Assembly: GCA_041156125.1 (NCBI GenBank)
Contig: JBEVTI010000033.1
Coordinates: forward strand, 1-64,000
Origin: Paraktedonobacter carboxidivorans
GTDB lineage: Bacteria > Chloroflexota > Ktedonobacteria > Ktedonobacterales > Ktedonobacteraceae
Direction of reading: 5' to 3'
DNA: 64,000 nt
Each line of letters begins with the position of its first letter. Position 1 is the first letter of the stretch. A model generated the notes under the pieces. The model was not told the DNA's origin. It searched no databases and saw only the letters and a program-made list of their open reading frames with translations. The translations under genes were made by a program, and so were the position numbers. Positions 50,358 to 59,274 of the stretch are shown here, piece after piece.

Positions 50358-50641
50358 CTGTTTCTACTACCTCTGTCTCTTAATTCTATGCTTTCTGTCT
50401 CTTGTTGACTTGAGAGTAGGGTTTGTTCCTGGCTATAGCATAACAGATTGGGCGCGAAAATGTGTCTGCTTGTGGCCGTTAAGAGCAACAACAAGATCAG
50501 AAGAGGTAGTAGATGAAAGCAAAAATACTACAATTAAGCTCATCTCTTTTTATAAATTCAATAAAAACTTTTTCAACAGGTTGGAACGTTCGCGAAAGCC
50601 TGGAGATCAGAACAGAAGATAGTGTTCTGTTTTACAAGGAT

Positions 50642-51474
50642 CTACTTTGTACCACCTATAGGTGGTACAGGACCTGAACGCAGGAAACTAATTGTGAATG
50701 CTGCCGCTGTCTCAGCAGCATATTCTTGCCAGGTATCATTTTTCTGTTCATCAGCGTAGTCGCAGATTCCACGTATTTCCAAGAAACGCGTTTCGCGTGT
50801 TTGGTAGCTGGCTGTACCCGCTACACCTGCGCCTTCCATTGCAACAGCCTGGAGTTCAGGGCAGTCTTTAAGCAATTTTGCCAGTTCCTTTCTGTCAGCG
50901 AGTATTTTGTCACCGCTTGCGATAGCACCAAAAGGAACCTTTGAAGAAGATGAGTCCAGTTGTGGTATATCTGGTCGTTTGTTGCTAATTTCACTTGTCC
51001 ACGCATCTGTTTCAAAGGCAAACGCTCGACCATAGAGGAGGCGATTGGAAGGGTAATATTGCCCTCGGCGCTGCTCACCTTTCGGCGTTTTTTTCGCTAG
51101 TTCGTAATAGTATACAAAGTCGGCGACAACAACGTCACCAAGTACCACTTTTCCAGGTACACCACCAGCAATACCTACCATTATCACGTTGGCGGGACGC
51201 CACCGTTTGAAACCTTCCATAGAAGCAATGGCTGCTTCTCCGTTGCCCATGCCTAGCGGCGTGATAACCACTATTTCGTAGTAGTTGTTAGTTTTAGGAA
51301 TGTAGATGCGTCCTCGATAGTATGTCAAAGGTTCAAGGCCAAATTGCATTTTTCATAAACATCAAGGTGCCTTAGTAAGGCATCGCGCTCTTTAGGCAGT
51401 GCTGTCACGAAGGCAAAGTCTGTAAGAGCAATCTCGCTTTGCTTGTTTATATCTAATTCTGCTCCTAAGTAAGT
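50642..51474 (-). pseudogene. Nucleoside phosphorylase-superfamily nucleosidase, frameshifted
   Basis: The main open part (ATG 51349 to 50642) has the MTA/SAH-nucleosidase-like core: 'VVITPLGMGNGEAAIASM', 'NVIMVGIAGGVPGKVVLGDV', 'AVAMEGAGVAGTA' and 'ICDYADEQKND'. Its expected N-terminus is present in another frame, 51474 down to about 51350 ('DFAFVTALPKERDALL'). The two join at a run of five A (51349-51353, minus strand), where one lost A would restore the frame. No good start codon is seen before 'FVTALPKER'. This subfamily often acts as an effector or sensor domain in NLR-like defence proteins. A 20-bp perfect palindrome (50649-50668) lies in the last codons. Confidence 0.72.
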
Positions 51475-51695
51475 TCAGTCTCTTCTTCGCTGAGATCAGG
51501 TGTATTTTGAGTGAGATCAATTATCTGCTCATCTGACTTAGGTTTGTATTTACGAAAGACTCGTCCAAGCCTTAAATCTATAGAACTTGGACCTATTTGT
51601 TTTATAGGATTGAAAGGGGGATTTTCATCACCAACCTTAATTAGTAACGTTTTCTTAGCAATGAGTTCTTTAAGATCCTTATCTATAATAACCAT
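51465..51695 (-). pseudogene. dCTP-deaminase/dUTPase-like N-terminal fragment
   Basis: 76 codons from ATG 51695, behind a strong 'gggagggg' ribosome site. 'IIDKDLKELIAKKTLLIK' and 'QIGPSSIDLRLGRVFRKYK' match the first third of dCTP deaminases ('I.P.SIDLRLG..F'). The reading stops (TAG 51465-51467) before the catalytic part, so it cannot be active alone. The nucleosidase reading begins within a few bases in the next frame, so the two were either a coupled pair or a fusion broken by a frameshift. Bacterial dCTP deaminases are known phage-defence enzymes that remove dCTP. Confidence 0.55.
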
Positions 51696-51758
51696 CAGAA
51701 ACCCCTCCCAAAGGATGAACAAATTAAGTGTACTATTATACAGTTCTCTCAATGTCAA

Positions 51759-52126
51759 GTAAAACTACTTGATACTTAAATTAGAGAGAAGAGTATATTG
51801 CTGTCTGTCGTTATAAATAACGTTTCAAGCAGTCGCATTTAAAATGAAAAGCATACCAATAGGCCTGCTAGACGATCTATGACTGGTTTGGAGAGATTGT
51901 GTATGTGCGCTTTCCTCGGATCTTTTTGCTTACGCGCAAAACCTCTCTATGACAAGAGCAAAAAGCGCGCCCAAGCGGGCCAGTTTGCGCGAAAAGGCGT
52001 TGTCAGCGGCGTTTTACATTGCGATACGTTGAAATTCTATGGTATAGTTAAGACCGGGAATTTTAGCGGAGGGGTTGCGATACATTTGTCCTATAGCTCA
52101 CCTGTCAAAGATAGGAAGTGACATAT
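51759..52126. promoter_or_regulatory. Intergenic region upstream of the C39-like peptidase
   Basis: No gene is supported in this stretch. TTGCGA, 18 bases, TATAGT (about 52018-52047) could be the promoter of the gene at 52127. A 9-bp stem ('ctttttgct' 51922-51930 with 'agcaaaaag' 51957-51965) has a long loop and unclear meaning. Confidence 0.35.
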
Positions 52127-53221
52127 ATGCCAGTTGTTCTGGTCCTTTTTTTCATCGCCCTGATCATCACCTGTGTGGGAATCTACCTTTCGTCTAAAAC
52201 TCCGTCGCGTCAAGCAACAAAGTCATATGTGGCTGAGCCTGCCAGGAAGCGTGTGACCGGAGCAAGCTCGCGTAGCGTGCAGGGTGAGCGAGGCACGCAA
52301 GCCGCAAGAGGTGAACGGGGCAGGCAAGGTGAACGAAGCACGCAAGTCGCAAGGGGTGAGCAAGGCGCGAGAGCCGAGCACGCGCGCGTCCGCAGAGTTG
52401 AGGACATTGAGAACGCGGGCGAGGTGAGGCCCCTCAAGGCAAGAGCGAACAGAACGCAGACGCCAATACAGGCACAGTCTATCAAAGCCCCGGCGAGTAG
52501 GGCGCGAGCAAACAAGAGTACATCGATAGCATTGGATGGAGGTTTCTGGGGAGGATGGATTGGCTCGTGGAAGGCGCTGGTACCTGGCCTTGTAGCGATT
52601 TTCCTGCTCGGCTTTTATCTTTTGAATACTACGCTGCCACATTCCCTGCTCTGGGTGCCCACGTTCTTTGCTTCCGCGAATTCACAGGCCACAGCCGCTC
52701 CTGGCAAGCCCACGGCTGTTCCTAACTATACCGCCTCGCAGAACCTTACCCGGCTGGATCAGCTTAGTTCCACGCAATATCGCTCCAATCAAGAATTTCA
52801 TACATGGGCCTACTCGGCTTGCTCCTCTGCCGCTATGACCGAGGTGATTAACTCATATGGTCATAAGTACCGCATTACAGATATTCTGGCAGTTGAAGCA
52901 AATATTCATGAGATTACGCCTGAACTGGGCCTGCTTGAAGAGTCAGGCATTCAACATACGGGCGCGCAATTTGGCTTTAAGACCAGCTGGGGCCATAAGT
53001 TGAGTCTGGACCAGGTGCTTGCCGCGGCCAACCATGGCACGCCGGTGATTGTCAGCTTTCCCCCGTCTGTCTACCCCAATGGGCATATTGTAGTTGTGCG
53101 TGGCGGGAATGCCAGCACAGTCTATATCGCTGACTCTTCGGGCCTGGACTGGACGCAACTCACCCGTGCTCGCTTCCTGCACTACTGGCAGGGCTTCTCA
53201 GCAATTATGACACCAGCTTGA
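52127..53221 (+). CDS. Membrane-anchored C39-like cysteine peptidase
   Basis: About 364 residues from ATG 52127, eight bases after 'aggaag' (GTG 52118 is in frame too). One membrane helix lies at the start and another near 145-170; between them is a basic, Arg/Gly/Gln-rich region of imperfect repeats ('ERGTQAARGERGRQGERSTQ'). After the second helix comes the peptidase domain: Cys in 'HTWAYSACSSAAMTEVINSY', His in 'YPNGHIVVVRGG' and Asp in 'YIADSSGLDW', the C39/papain-like triad. The peptidase should face outwards and the basic loop inwards. Its substrate is unknown; no bacteriocin or ABC exporter gene is near. Confidence 0.8.
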   Translation: MPVVLVLFFIALIITCVGIYLSSKTPSRQATKSYVAEPARKRVTGASSRSVQGERGTQAARGERGRQGERSTQVARGEQGARAEHARVRRVEDIENAGEVRPLKARANRTQTPIQAQSIKAPASRARANKSTSIALDGGFWGGWIGSWKALVPGLVAIFLLGFYLLNTTLPHSLLWVPTFFASANSQATAAPGKPTAVPNYTASQNLTRLDQLSSTQYRSNQEFHTWAYSACSSAAMTEVINSYGHKYRITDILAVEANIHEITPELGLLEESGIQHTGAQFGFKTSWGHKLSLDQVLAAANHGTPVIVSFPPSVYPNGHIVVVRGGNASTVYIADSSGLDWTQLTRARFLHYWQGFSAIMTPA

Positions 53222-53230
53222 TAGCTACCA

Positions 53231-53291
53231 GTATTGAGTAGAGTGGCCCCTTATGCGCTACCAACGCATAAGGGGCCACTCTACTCAATAC
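53231..53291. terminator. Perfect 27-bp hairpin between convergent genes
   Basis: Arms 53231-53257 and 53265-53291 are exact complements (outer end 'gtattgagtagagtgg', loop 'ctaccaa'). It starts ten bases after the peptidase stop and ends ten bases before the glycosidase stop, a clear two-way terminator position. Confidence 0.8.
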
Positions 53292-53301
53292 TCAATACTA
53301 A

Positions 53302-56300
53302 CTATTTCAGATGTAAGCCGCCGAAGACGCGGGCGCTACCATCGTCCTCCAGGAGGAGCGCGCCAGCGCTGTTTGGCTCAATGGTGAGCTCCAGCTTCTC
53401 CGCGGAGATCTCTATGCTTTGCGGACTGCTTGTTTCAGAGACGGTCAGGAATAACTGGCCATGCTTGACTGGCCGTTTGACGAGCAAGAAAGGACAGGCA
53501 ATCTGCTCTTCTGTCTCCGTCAGTTGCAGAGCCTGGCTGTAGAGCGCTTTGAGCGCGCTGGTCTCAGTGGCCAGTTCTAGCGGGAGGCCGCACCAGATAA
53601 TCTGTCCCGCGCCCTGCTGATAGGTTCGCACCTCGTTATGCGCCTTCTTGACATAATTTGAGGCTTCCAGAGCAAAAGTTAGCTGATAGCTCTGTCCCGC
53701 GTGATTTGTCAATTCCTCGTAGAGCGAGACCGGCACAGGTTGCGCGTCAATGGTCAGATTGACGATCTCAGGATCGAAGGGCAGATTATGCTGATCGCGA
53801 GCGAGTACGCCATTCACCAGCAGAGTGCCGCCCGCGTGGACATAGCGCAGCAGGTGTTGCCAGGCCTGTGGATTGAACAACTGCAGGGCCGGCACAATCA
53901 CAGCGCGAGGTGGGCTGGACGCATTGGCCAGTTGATCTAACTGGTGCTCACCGATCAATTGGGGCAGCACCCCCAGATCGTAGCCCAGCACGCGTACAGC
54001 GCGTTGCGTCCCAGGGCGGGCGGCCTCAGGGCGCGTGAACCACTGCGAATAGGGCACGACCAGCCAGACATCAGGCGTCTCCGGCTCTTCGAGCAGGCGT
54101 CCGTTTAGCGCGCTGATCAGGCGACCAAACTCCAGCATCGCCTCCAGTTCTGGCTTGGCGCTACCATCGGGACGCACCAGGCCGATACTGTTCTCGTTAT
54201 CGCTGGTCATATAGGCATTGGTATGCCAGAGCCACTGGATCAGTCCCGCGCCACGCGCGATCAGGCCGCTGAAGAGTTTGCGTTCCAGCAGGAGCGCGTT
54301 CCCCCCCTCGGTGCGCCAGGGACGGGCATCGATATCGCGAGCCAGCATCACGCCAGTCTCCTGGATCAGATTGGGTTTAAAGGGGGTTTTATCGAGCAAC
54401 ATATCCCAGAGCAGATCATCGATATTCCACCAGGGATGGGTTGTCGTATAGTCAACCACGGCTGCATAGAATTGGGGAGCAATACGCGTACCAGCCTCAT
54501 CCTGACCGACGCCAATCAGCGTAGTAGAGCCGCTGGCACGCATCGTCTTGCTCATCAGAGCAGCCCAGTTGCTAAACATCTCCTGCGAAAAATGCGTAAA
54601 GTCAGCGACCTTGAGCGAGAGGCGCGCGGTAGTGCTGCGCACATTGGTATCGTAATCGGCCTCAAGCGGTGGCAGGACAGCTTCCCAGGAGGGCATATCC
54701 GCCGGTGTCTGACGCCAGCGCAGTTGCAGTTCGCTCAAGGTATAGCGGGCCTGCAGCCAGTTCTGGAAGGCGGCAGTCTCAAAGCGATCATAGGCAGGCA
54801 GCGGCCTGGGGGCAAAGATACGCTTGTGATTACCAAAGCTTGGCTCATTGATCAAGTCCCAGGAGACCAGTTCCACAGCGGCATAGCGTCTGGCCAGCAG
54901 CGCGACAAAATCGCACTGAGCCTCAAGCGAGCGCGGGTCCAGCCAGGGATTTTCGCCCTCAAAGAGCAGGGGGAAGAACGAGAAGAAGGTAAAGATGACC
55001 TGCATATTATGCTTGCAGGCCGTCATCACAAAGGCGTCTAATGCTCGCAGAAAAGCCTCATTAGCGCTACCAGCCATGGGGAGCAGTTCGCGCCAGGCGC
55101 TCCAGAGGCCAGTGCGCAGCAGATTGATGCCGTGTGCGCGCATCTCGGCCATATCCTGATCCCAGCGCCCAGGATTGGGTAGATGCAGAAATTTACGCTG
55201 CACACGGCTGTCCATATAGGTAGTGCCATAGATGAAGAAGGGCTGATCCTGCTGATAGAAGTAGTCGCGACCAGCCAGCAGGCGTTGCGCGCGCGTGGAC
55301 TCAACCAGTGCCTCATCCCAGATCCAGAAGCCGCTGCGCGTCAGCAAGGCCTGTCCATCGGCGAAGCGGTAGTTTGTTTCGATGTGGTAGAGACCCGCTT
55401 GCGCCAGGGCTGGCAGCACCAATTGCTGCTCCTGGCGCGCGGGTGAGGCCGAGAACGTCACTATGCACGTGTGGAGGATTTCACGTTGATCAGGTTGATA
55501 GATCGTGACGTGGGCCTGAGCATCCACGCTGGTGCGGGCAGAGGCGAGCAGGGTAGGCGTCTCACCTGGCTGATAGCTGGCCAGGGCCGGGCGTAGCTCG
55601 AACGAGTTCGCGGCCCCTTCGGCAGCGCATGAGATCAGGCATTGTATAACCTCCGCATTACTCTCCCAACTCTCCTCGGACGCTGGCTGCCAGGCGCAGA
55701 TCAGCCAGCGTCCCCCTCGGAAGCGGCCAGAGCGCTGATCCAGCACCAGGGCGGGAGTCGCGAGCTTGTGCGTGCCGGTAGCTGTGGGGGCCAGCGCGTG
55801 AACCAGGGGCAGTAGCACCGTATCAAAAGGACCAGCCGAGCCTGTGTCCTCAGGATGATCACTGACCTGCGTCATTTTAGGATAAAATGACCAGAAAGTG
55901 CCCGGCTCTGTCGCGGATATGTGCCAGGGATGATCCTTGAGGAAAGCCGCGTCCTGGTGCGCGACGAATTCTACCTGACTGCTACCAGGCGTGATCTGGA
56001 AAAATGGTCCCAGGCAGATCTGCCGGGTATAGACATCTTGCTCTGGCTCTATCTTGCCCTCGTCATCAACGGGGCGCGCGAAAGGCATGCCACCGAAGAT
56101 CGCCAGATTACCGCCAGCTTCCATGAAGTGTAGCAGAGCGCGCCAGGCTGTTTTGGGAAAGTAGGGGCCGTGAAATGAGACCAGAGTGGCATCCTCGTCC
56201 TCTAACTCTTGCGCCAGGTGGATAGCGTCAACGATTTGGAAATTGCCAGGCATAAGTTGAGAGAGCAGGCTGACACTGGAGAGTTGTGGGTAGTTGGGAT

Positions 56301-56337
56301 CGTAAAAAACAATCATGTGACGTGTGTGTGAGACCAT
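53302..56337 (-). CDS. Large glycoside hydrolase (beta-galactosidase/GH42- or GH5-like barrel)
   Basis: About 1011 residues from ATG 56337, with 'gcgagg' five bases upstream. The first 230 residues resemble the amidotransferase-like domain of GH42-type enzymes ('WRALLHFMEAGGNLAIFGG'). A beta-sandwich follows, then a TIM barrel at about 350-690 with the acid/base Glu in 'ELVSWDLINEPSFG' and the likely nucleophile in 'NLIQETGVML'. Another amidotransferase-like stretch ('LLRYVHAGGTLLVNGVLARD') and a beta domain close it. There is no signal peptide, so it acts on imported sugars. It lies behind the LacI-type gene on the same strand, its likely regulator. Confidence 0.8.
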   Translation of the reverse strand: MVSHTRHMIVFYDPNYPQLSSVSLLSQLMPGNFQIVDAIHLAQELEDEDATLVSFHGPYFPKTAWRALLHFMEAGGNLAIFGGMPFARPVDDEGKIEPEQDVYTRQICLGPFFQITPGSSQVEFVAHQDAAFLKDHPWHISATEPGTFWSFYPKMTQVSDHPEDTGSAGPFDTVLLPLVHALAPTATGTHKLATPALVLDQRSGRFRGGRWLICAWQPASEESWESNAEVIQCLISCAAEGAANSFELRPALASYQPGETPTLLASARTSVDAQAHVTIYQPDQREILHTCIVTFSASPARQEQQLVLPALAQAGLYHIETNYRFADGQALLTRSGFWIWDEALVESTRAQRLLAGRDYFYQQDQPFFIYGTTYMDSRVQRKFLHLPNPGRWDQDMAEMRAHGINLLRTGLWSAWRELLPMAGSANEAFLRALDAFVMTACKHNMQVIFTFFSFFPLLFEGENPWLDPRSLEAQCDFVALLARRYAAVELVSWDLINEPSFGNHKRIFAPRPLPAYDRFETAAFQNWLQARYTLSELQLRWRQTPADMPSWEAVLPPLEADYDTNVRSTTARLSLKVADFTHFSQEMFSNWAALMSKTMRASGSTTLIGVGQDEAGTRIAPQFYAAVVDYTTTHPWWNIDDLLWDMLLDKTPFKPNLIQETGVMLARDIDARPWRTEGGNALLLERKLFSGLIARGAGLIQWLWHTNAYMTSDNENSIGLVRPDGSAKPELEAMLEFGRLISALNGRLLEEPETPDVWLVVPYSQWFTRPEAARPGTQRAVRVLGYDLGVLPQLIGEHQLDQLANASSPPRAVIVPALQLFNPQAWQHLLRYVHAGGTLLVNGVLARDQHNLPFDPEIVNLTIDAQPVPVSLYEELTNHAGQSYQLTFALEASNYVKKAHNEVRTYQQGAGQIIWCGLPLELATETSALKALYSQALQLTETEEQIACPFLLVKRPVKHGQLFLTVSETSSPQSIEISAEKLELTIEPNSAGALLLEDDGSARVFGGLHLK

Positions 56338-56497
56338 GTTTCCTCGCATTATCAGAGCTTGCTGATATTTAAATCAGTATGATTATCTGCTTTTCCAGGA
56401 ATACAGGCTTTAAGAGATGCAGCGTGCAGGGGATGAGTAATCATTTCTGGAGAGAAAAGCTAACCTGACCCTGCGCGCAGTGTGTACGGGCGCGATC

Positions 56498-57574
56498 TCA
56501 GTTGCGCGCCGCCTCTTGAACGAGCAGCTGGCGCGCGGAAGCACGCACCATCAGTTCCACTTCCAGGATACTTGTCACGCTTACCGGGTCAGGGCTGGCC
56601 ATAAGAGCAAGCAGGCGTTTGACCGCGATTGTGCCAAGCATTTCTTTGTTGACCTGAACCGTAGTCAGGGCGGGGTCAAGGTGTTTGACATGCTCAAGAT
56701 CATCAAAGCCAACCACGGAAATGTCGTCAGGGACACGCAGGCCAGCCTCGCGTATCGCCTTCATCGCGCCAATCGCCATCTCATCATTAGCGCAGAAGAT
56801 CGCGCTAAAGGGTAAAGCGCGCGCGAGCAGGCGTTGACAGGCCTCGTAGCCCTGGTCGGTCGAGAGGTTAGCCGTTTCGCACAGCTCATAGGAGACGGGC
56901 AGGCCAGCGTTAATCAACGCCATACGATATCCCTCGGCCCGCCGCTCGATGGTATAGATCTGGTTAACGGGATAGGGTCCCTCGCGCAGAGGACCACCAA
57001 TAAAAGCGATCTGGCGATGACCTAGCTTAATTAAATACTCAACGGCGCTGCGCGCACCCTCAAAATTATTGCACAATACGCAATGTATCTGTGGCACATA
57101 ATTATCAACCAGCACCAGCGGAATGCCCGTACTGTGTAGCAAATGTGTCGTTTCAAGCTCAACAGGCCCGACCAGCAGGATGCCGCCCAGCTTCATCTCG
57201 TAGACCGTCATCAAAAGGACATCCGGCGTGGCTTGCAGGCCGCTAATTGAGCGGTAAGTGACTTTGATATTGGCTTTGCTGGCCTCACTCTCTACGCCGT
57301 GCAGAATATGCGACCAGAAAGGATTGCTGACCACACTATCTGTCGCGCATGTACTGCCAAAGAGAAAGCCGATCTCCTTAACCGTTCGATTGCTTTCATA
57401 CGAGCGCTGCTCTGGCCCATTGGCGCCAAAGTAGCCAAGCCTGGTCGCGCTTTTAAAAACGCGCTGGCGAACCTCTTCAGTAACGTTTGGGTGATTGTTG
57501 AGAACGCGTGAGACGGTGCCAATCGAGACTTCCGCTTCCTTCGCGATCTCTTTGAGTGTTACCTGCCCGGCCAA
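56498..57574 (-). CDS. LacI family transcriptional regulator
   Basis: A 358-residue regulator. The helix-turn-helix and hinge read 'VTLKEIAKEAEVSIGTVSRV' and 'RVFKSATRLGYFGANG'. The sugar-binding domain of the periplasmic-protein fold follows ('HRQIAFIGGPLREGPYPVNQ', 'DDISVVGFDDLEHVKHLDPA', 'LTTVQVNKEMLGTIAVKRLL'). Such proteins repress glycan-use genes until a sugar binds. It is flanked by two glycosidase genes: one downstream on the same strand (160 bp) and one divergent (57979). Two TTTGCA-type dyads in the shared upstream region are likely operators. Confidence 0.93.
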   Translation of the reverse strand: MAGQVTLKEIAKEAEVSIGTVSRVLNNHPNVTEEVRQRVFKSATRLGYFGANGPEQRSYESNRTVKEIGFLFGSTCATDSVVSNPFWSHILHGVESEASKANIKVTYRSISGLQATPDVLLMTVYEMKLGGILLVGPVELETTHLLHSTGIPLVLVDNYVPQIHCVLCNNFEGARSAVEYLIKLGHRQIAFIGGPLREGPYPVNQIYTIERRAEGYRMALINAGLPVSYELCETANLSTDQGYEACQRLLARALPFSAIFCANDEMAIGAMKAIREAGLRVPDDISVVGFDDLEHVKHLDPALTTVQVNKEMLGTIAVKRLLALMASPDPVSVTSILEVELMVRASARQLLVQEAARN

Positions 57575-57668
57575 AGCTCTTTCTCCCTATGTATGGTCCT
57601 ATTTTGAAAAATTTCAATGAAAGCATAACATTGCCGGGAAACAATGTCAAGTGGATAGACTGAGCAAT

Positions 57669-57899
57669 TTTTTGCAAGAATATTGCTGCAAAAACCGCGT
57701 AAATCTATCACATGTTTTGCTAAAAATTAGCGCGCAAACGGGAAGCTTGCCGCATCTGCGCGCGATTTTTCTGTAGGGAAGAGCAGGTAGACCATCTATT
57801 ACGGTTTTTTGCGCAGAACGAGGAGGCATATTGACAATGATTATGGAAGAATGTTATGCTTTTGTGTAAAAGATGCATGTATAATTGCAAATTTTGCAA
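57669..57899. promoter_or_regulatory. Candidate LacI-type operators in the divergent region
   Basis: The 400-bp gap between the LacI gene and the GH5-like gene has two dyads with the same half-site. The first is TTTTTGCA-10-TGCAAAAA (57669-57694). The second is TTGCAAA-t-TTTGCAA (57885-57899), 80 bp before the right-hand start. They fit sites for the LacI protein but are not proven. Nothing else was seen here. Confidence 0.45.
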
Positions 57900-57978
57900 G
57901 GGGGGTGCAGAGCAGAAATATAGCAGGGCAGTTCATGTTGGGATTAAATGTGCATAGTAATCAAGGAGGATTTTTTAA

Positions 57979-59184
57979 ATGCAAGAGAAAACTGGAAGGT
58001 ACCAGTGTGGTCGGCGCGCGTTTCTCCGTACAGCGGCAGGTGTCGGGTTGGGAGCGGCAGGAGCGTCGTTTATAGGCCTGAATTCATTTACCCCGGCTCT
58101 GGCGTTAGCAGGTGAGCGCGCCCCTGGTGATTTTGTAGGCAGGGATGGCCACGACTTTACGCTTGGCGCTGGCGTTTTCTATTTCGCCGGTACGAATAAC
58201 TATTACCTTCATTACCAGTCCCAGTTTATGGTAGACGATGTTCTGCGGGCAGTTGTTGCCATGAAATTACCGGTCATGCGCATGTGGGGTTTCCTGGACG
58301 GCGCGCCGTCTAATGGCTTCGTCATGCAATCGACGCCGGGGGTCTATCCAGAGGCCGGCTACGAGCGTTTTGACTACACGGTCTGGAAGGCCGGGCAACT
58401 AGGCTTAAAGCTGGTAGTTGCGCTTGTCAACAACTGGAACGACTTTGGCGGCATGAATCAATATGTGACCTGGTTTGGGGCGACGAATCACGACGATTTT
58501 TACACCCACGCGGATATCAAGGCAGCTTATAAGAACTATGTCAGGCATTTTCTGCATCGTACTAACCGCTATACGGGTCGTATGATGAAAGACGAGCCAG
58601 CCATTATGACCTGGGAACTGGCGGATGAGCCGCGCTGCCAGTCAGATGTCACGGGCAATACGCTTTTTGCCTGGGTACGCGAGATGAGTTCCTTCATCAA
58701 AGATCTGGACGAGCGGCACCTTGTCGCGGTAGGCGACGAGGGCTGGCTGAACATTCCAGGCAGCACCGACTGGACGCGCAATGGTAGCCAGGGCGTGGAT
58801 TGGCAGCGCAACAATGCCCTGCCAACAGTCGATTACGGCACTCTGCACCTGTATCCCGATTACTGGGGTCAGACGAACGCCTGGTCGCTGCAGTGGATTA
58901 CCGACCATATCGCGGACGGGCACGCGCTGCGTAAGCCAGTCGTGCTGGAGGAATATGGCTGGCTTGATCTAACCACGCGTGACACCATCTACCAGGGTTG
59001 GACCGATGCCGTCTATCAGCATAGTGGCAACGGCGATCAGTTCTGGATTCTCACAGGCTTGCAGGACGACGGCACGCTCTATCCCAACTACGACGGCTTC
59101 CGCGTGACGTATCCGAGCAGCACCACTAGCGTTCTCTCGGCCCACGCCGCGAAGATGCACGCGAAATCTGGCAGGCGTTCTTAA
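57979..59184 (+). CDS. Tat-exported GH5-like endo-beta-mannanase or related glycosidase
   Basis: A 401-residue secreted enzyme. The twin-arginine signal is 'CGRRAFLRTAAGVGLGAAG', with cleavage near 'ALA'. The barrel shows 'FYFAGTNNYYLHYQ', 'LPVMRMWGFLDG', the acid/base Glu in 'IMTWELADEPRC' and the nucleophile Glu in 'PVVLEEYGW', as in GH5 mannanases. A textbook ribosome site 'aaggagga' precedes the ATG. It would cut mannan-type or similar plant polymers outside the cell, with the large cytoplasmic glycosidase finishing the products. It is divergent from the LacI gene, with a likely operator 80 bp upstream. Confidence 0.88.
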   Translation: MQEKTGRYQCGRRAFLRTAAGVGLGAAGASFIGLNSFTPALALAGERAPGDFVGRDGHDFTLGAGVFYFAGTNNYYLHYQSQFMVDDVLRAVVAMKLPVMRMWGFLDGAPSNGFVMQSTPGVYPEAGYERFDYTVWKAGQLGLKLVVALVNNWNDFGGMNQYVTWFGATNHDDFYTHADIKAAYKNYVRHFLHRTNRYTGRMMKDEPAIMTWELADEPRCQSDVTGNTLFAWVREMSSFIKDLDERHLVAVGDEGWLNIPGSTDWTRNGSQGVDWQRNNALPTVDYGTLHLYPDYWGQTNAWSLQWITDHIADGHALRKPVVLEEYGWLDLTTRDTIYQGWTDAVYQHSGNGDQFWILTGLQDDGTLYPNYDGFRVTYPSSTTSVLSAHAAKMHAKSGRRS

Positions 59185-59203
59185 AAATTCTCTTCCACAA
59201 CAA

Positions 59204-59263
59204 AAGGGTACAAGAGGCGCGGTGAGCAGCAGCACTATTGCTCAACTCGCCTCTTGTACCCTT
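59204..59263. terminator. Long hairpin between convergent genes
   Basis: Arms 59204-59219 ('aagggtacaagaggcg') and 59248-59263 are exact complements (16 bp) and can extend by a few pairs outside; 'gagca' and 'tgctc' pair inside the loop. It lies between the GH5-like gene (end 59184) and the small gene ending at 59275. Confidence 0.7.
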
Positions 59264-59274
59264 GTTAAATCTCT

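Noticed and set aside
50649..50668. 20-bp perfect palindrome in the last codons of the nucleosidase
   Set aside because: Inside coding sequence without a loop or U-run; noted in the gene entry but not supported as a terminator or operator.
51879..52121. Open frame of 80 codons before the C39-like peptidase gene
   Set aside because: No ribosome site and no recognisable pattern; it overlaps the probable promoter of the next gene.
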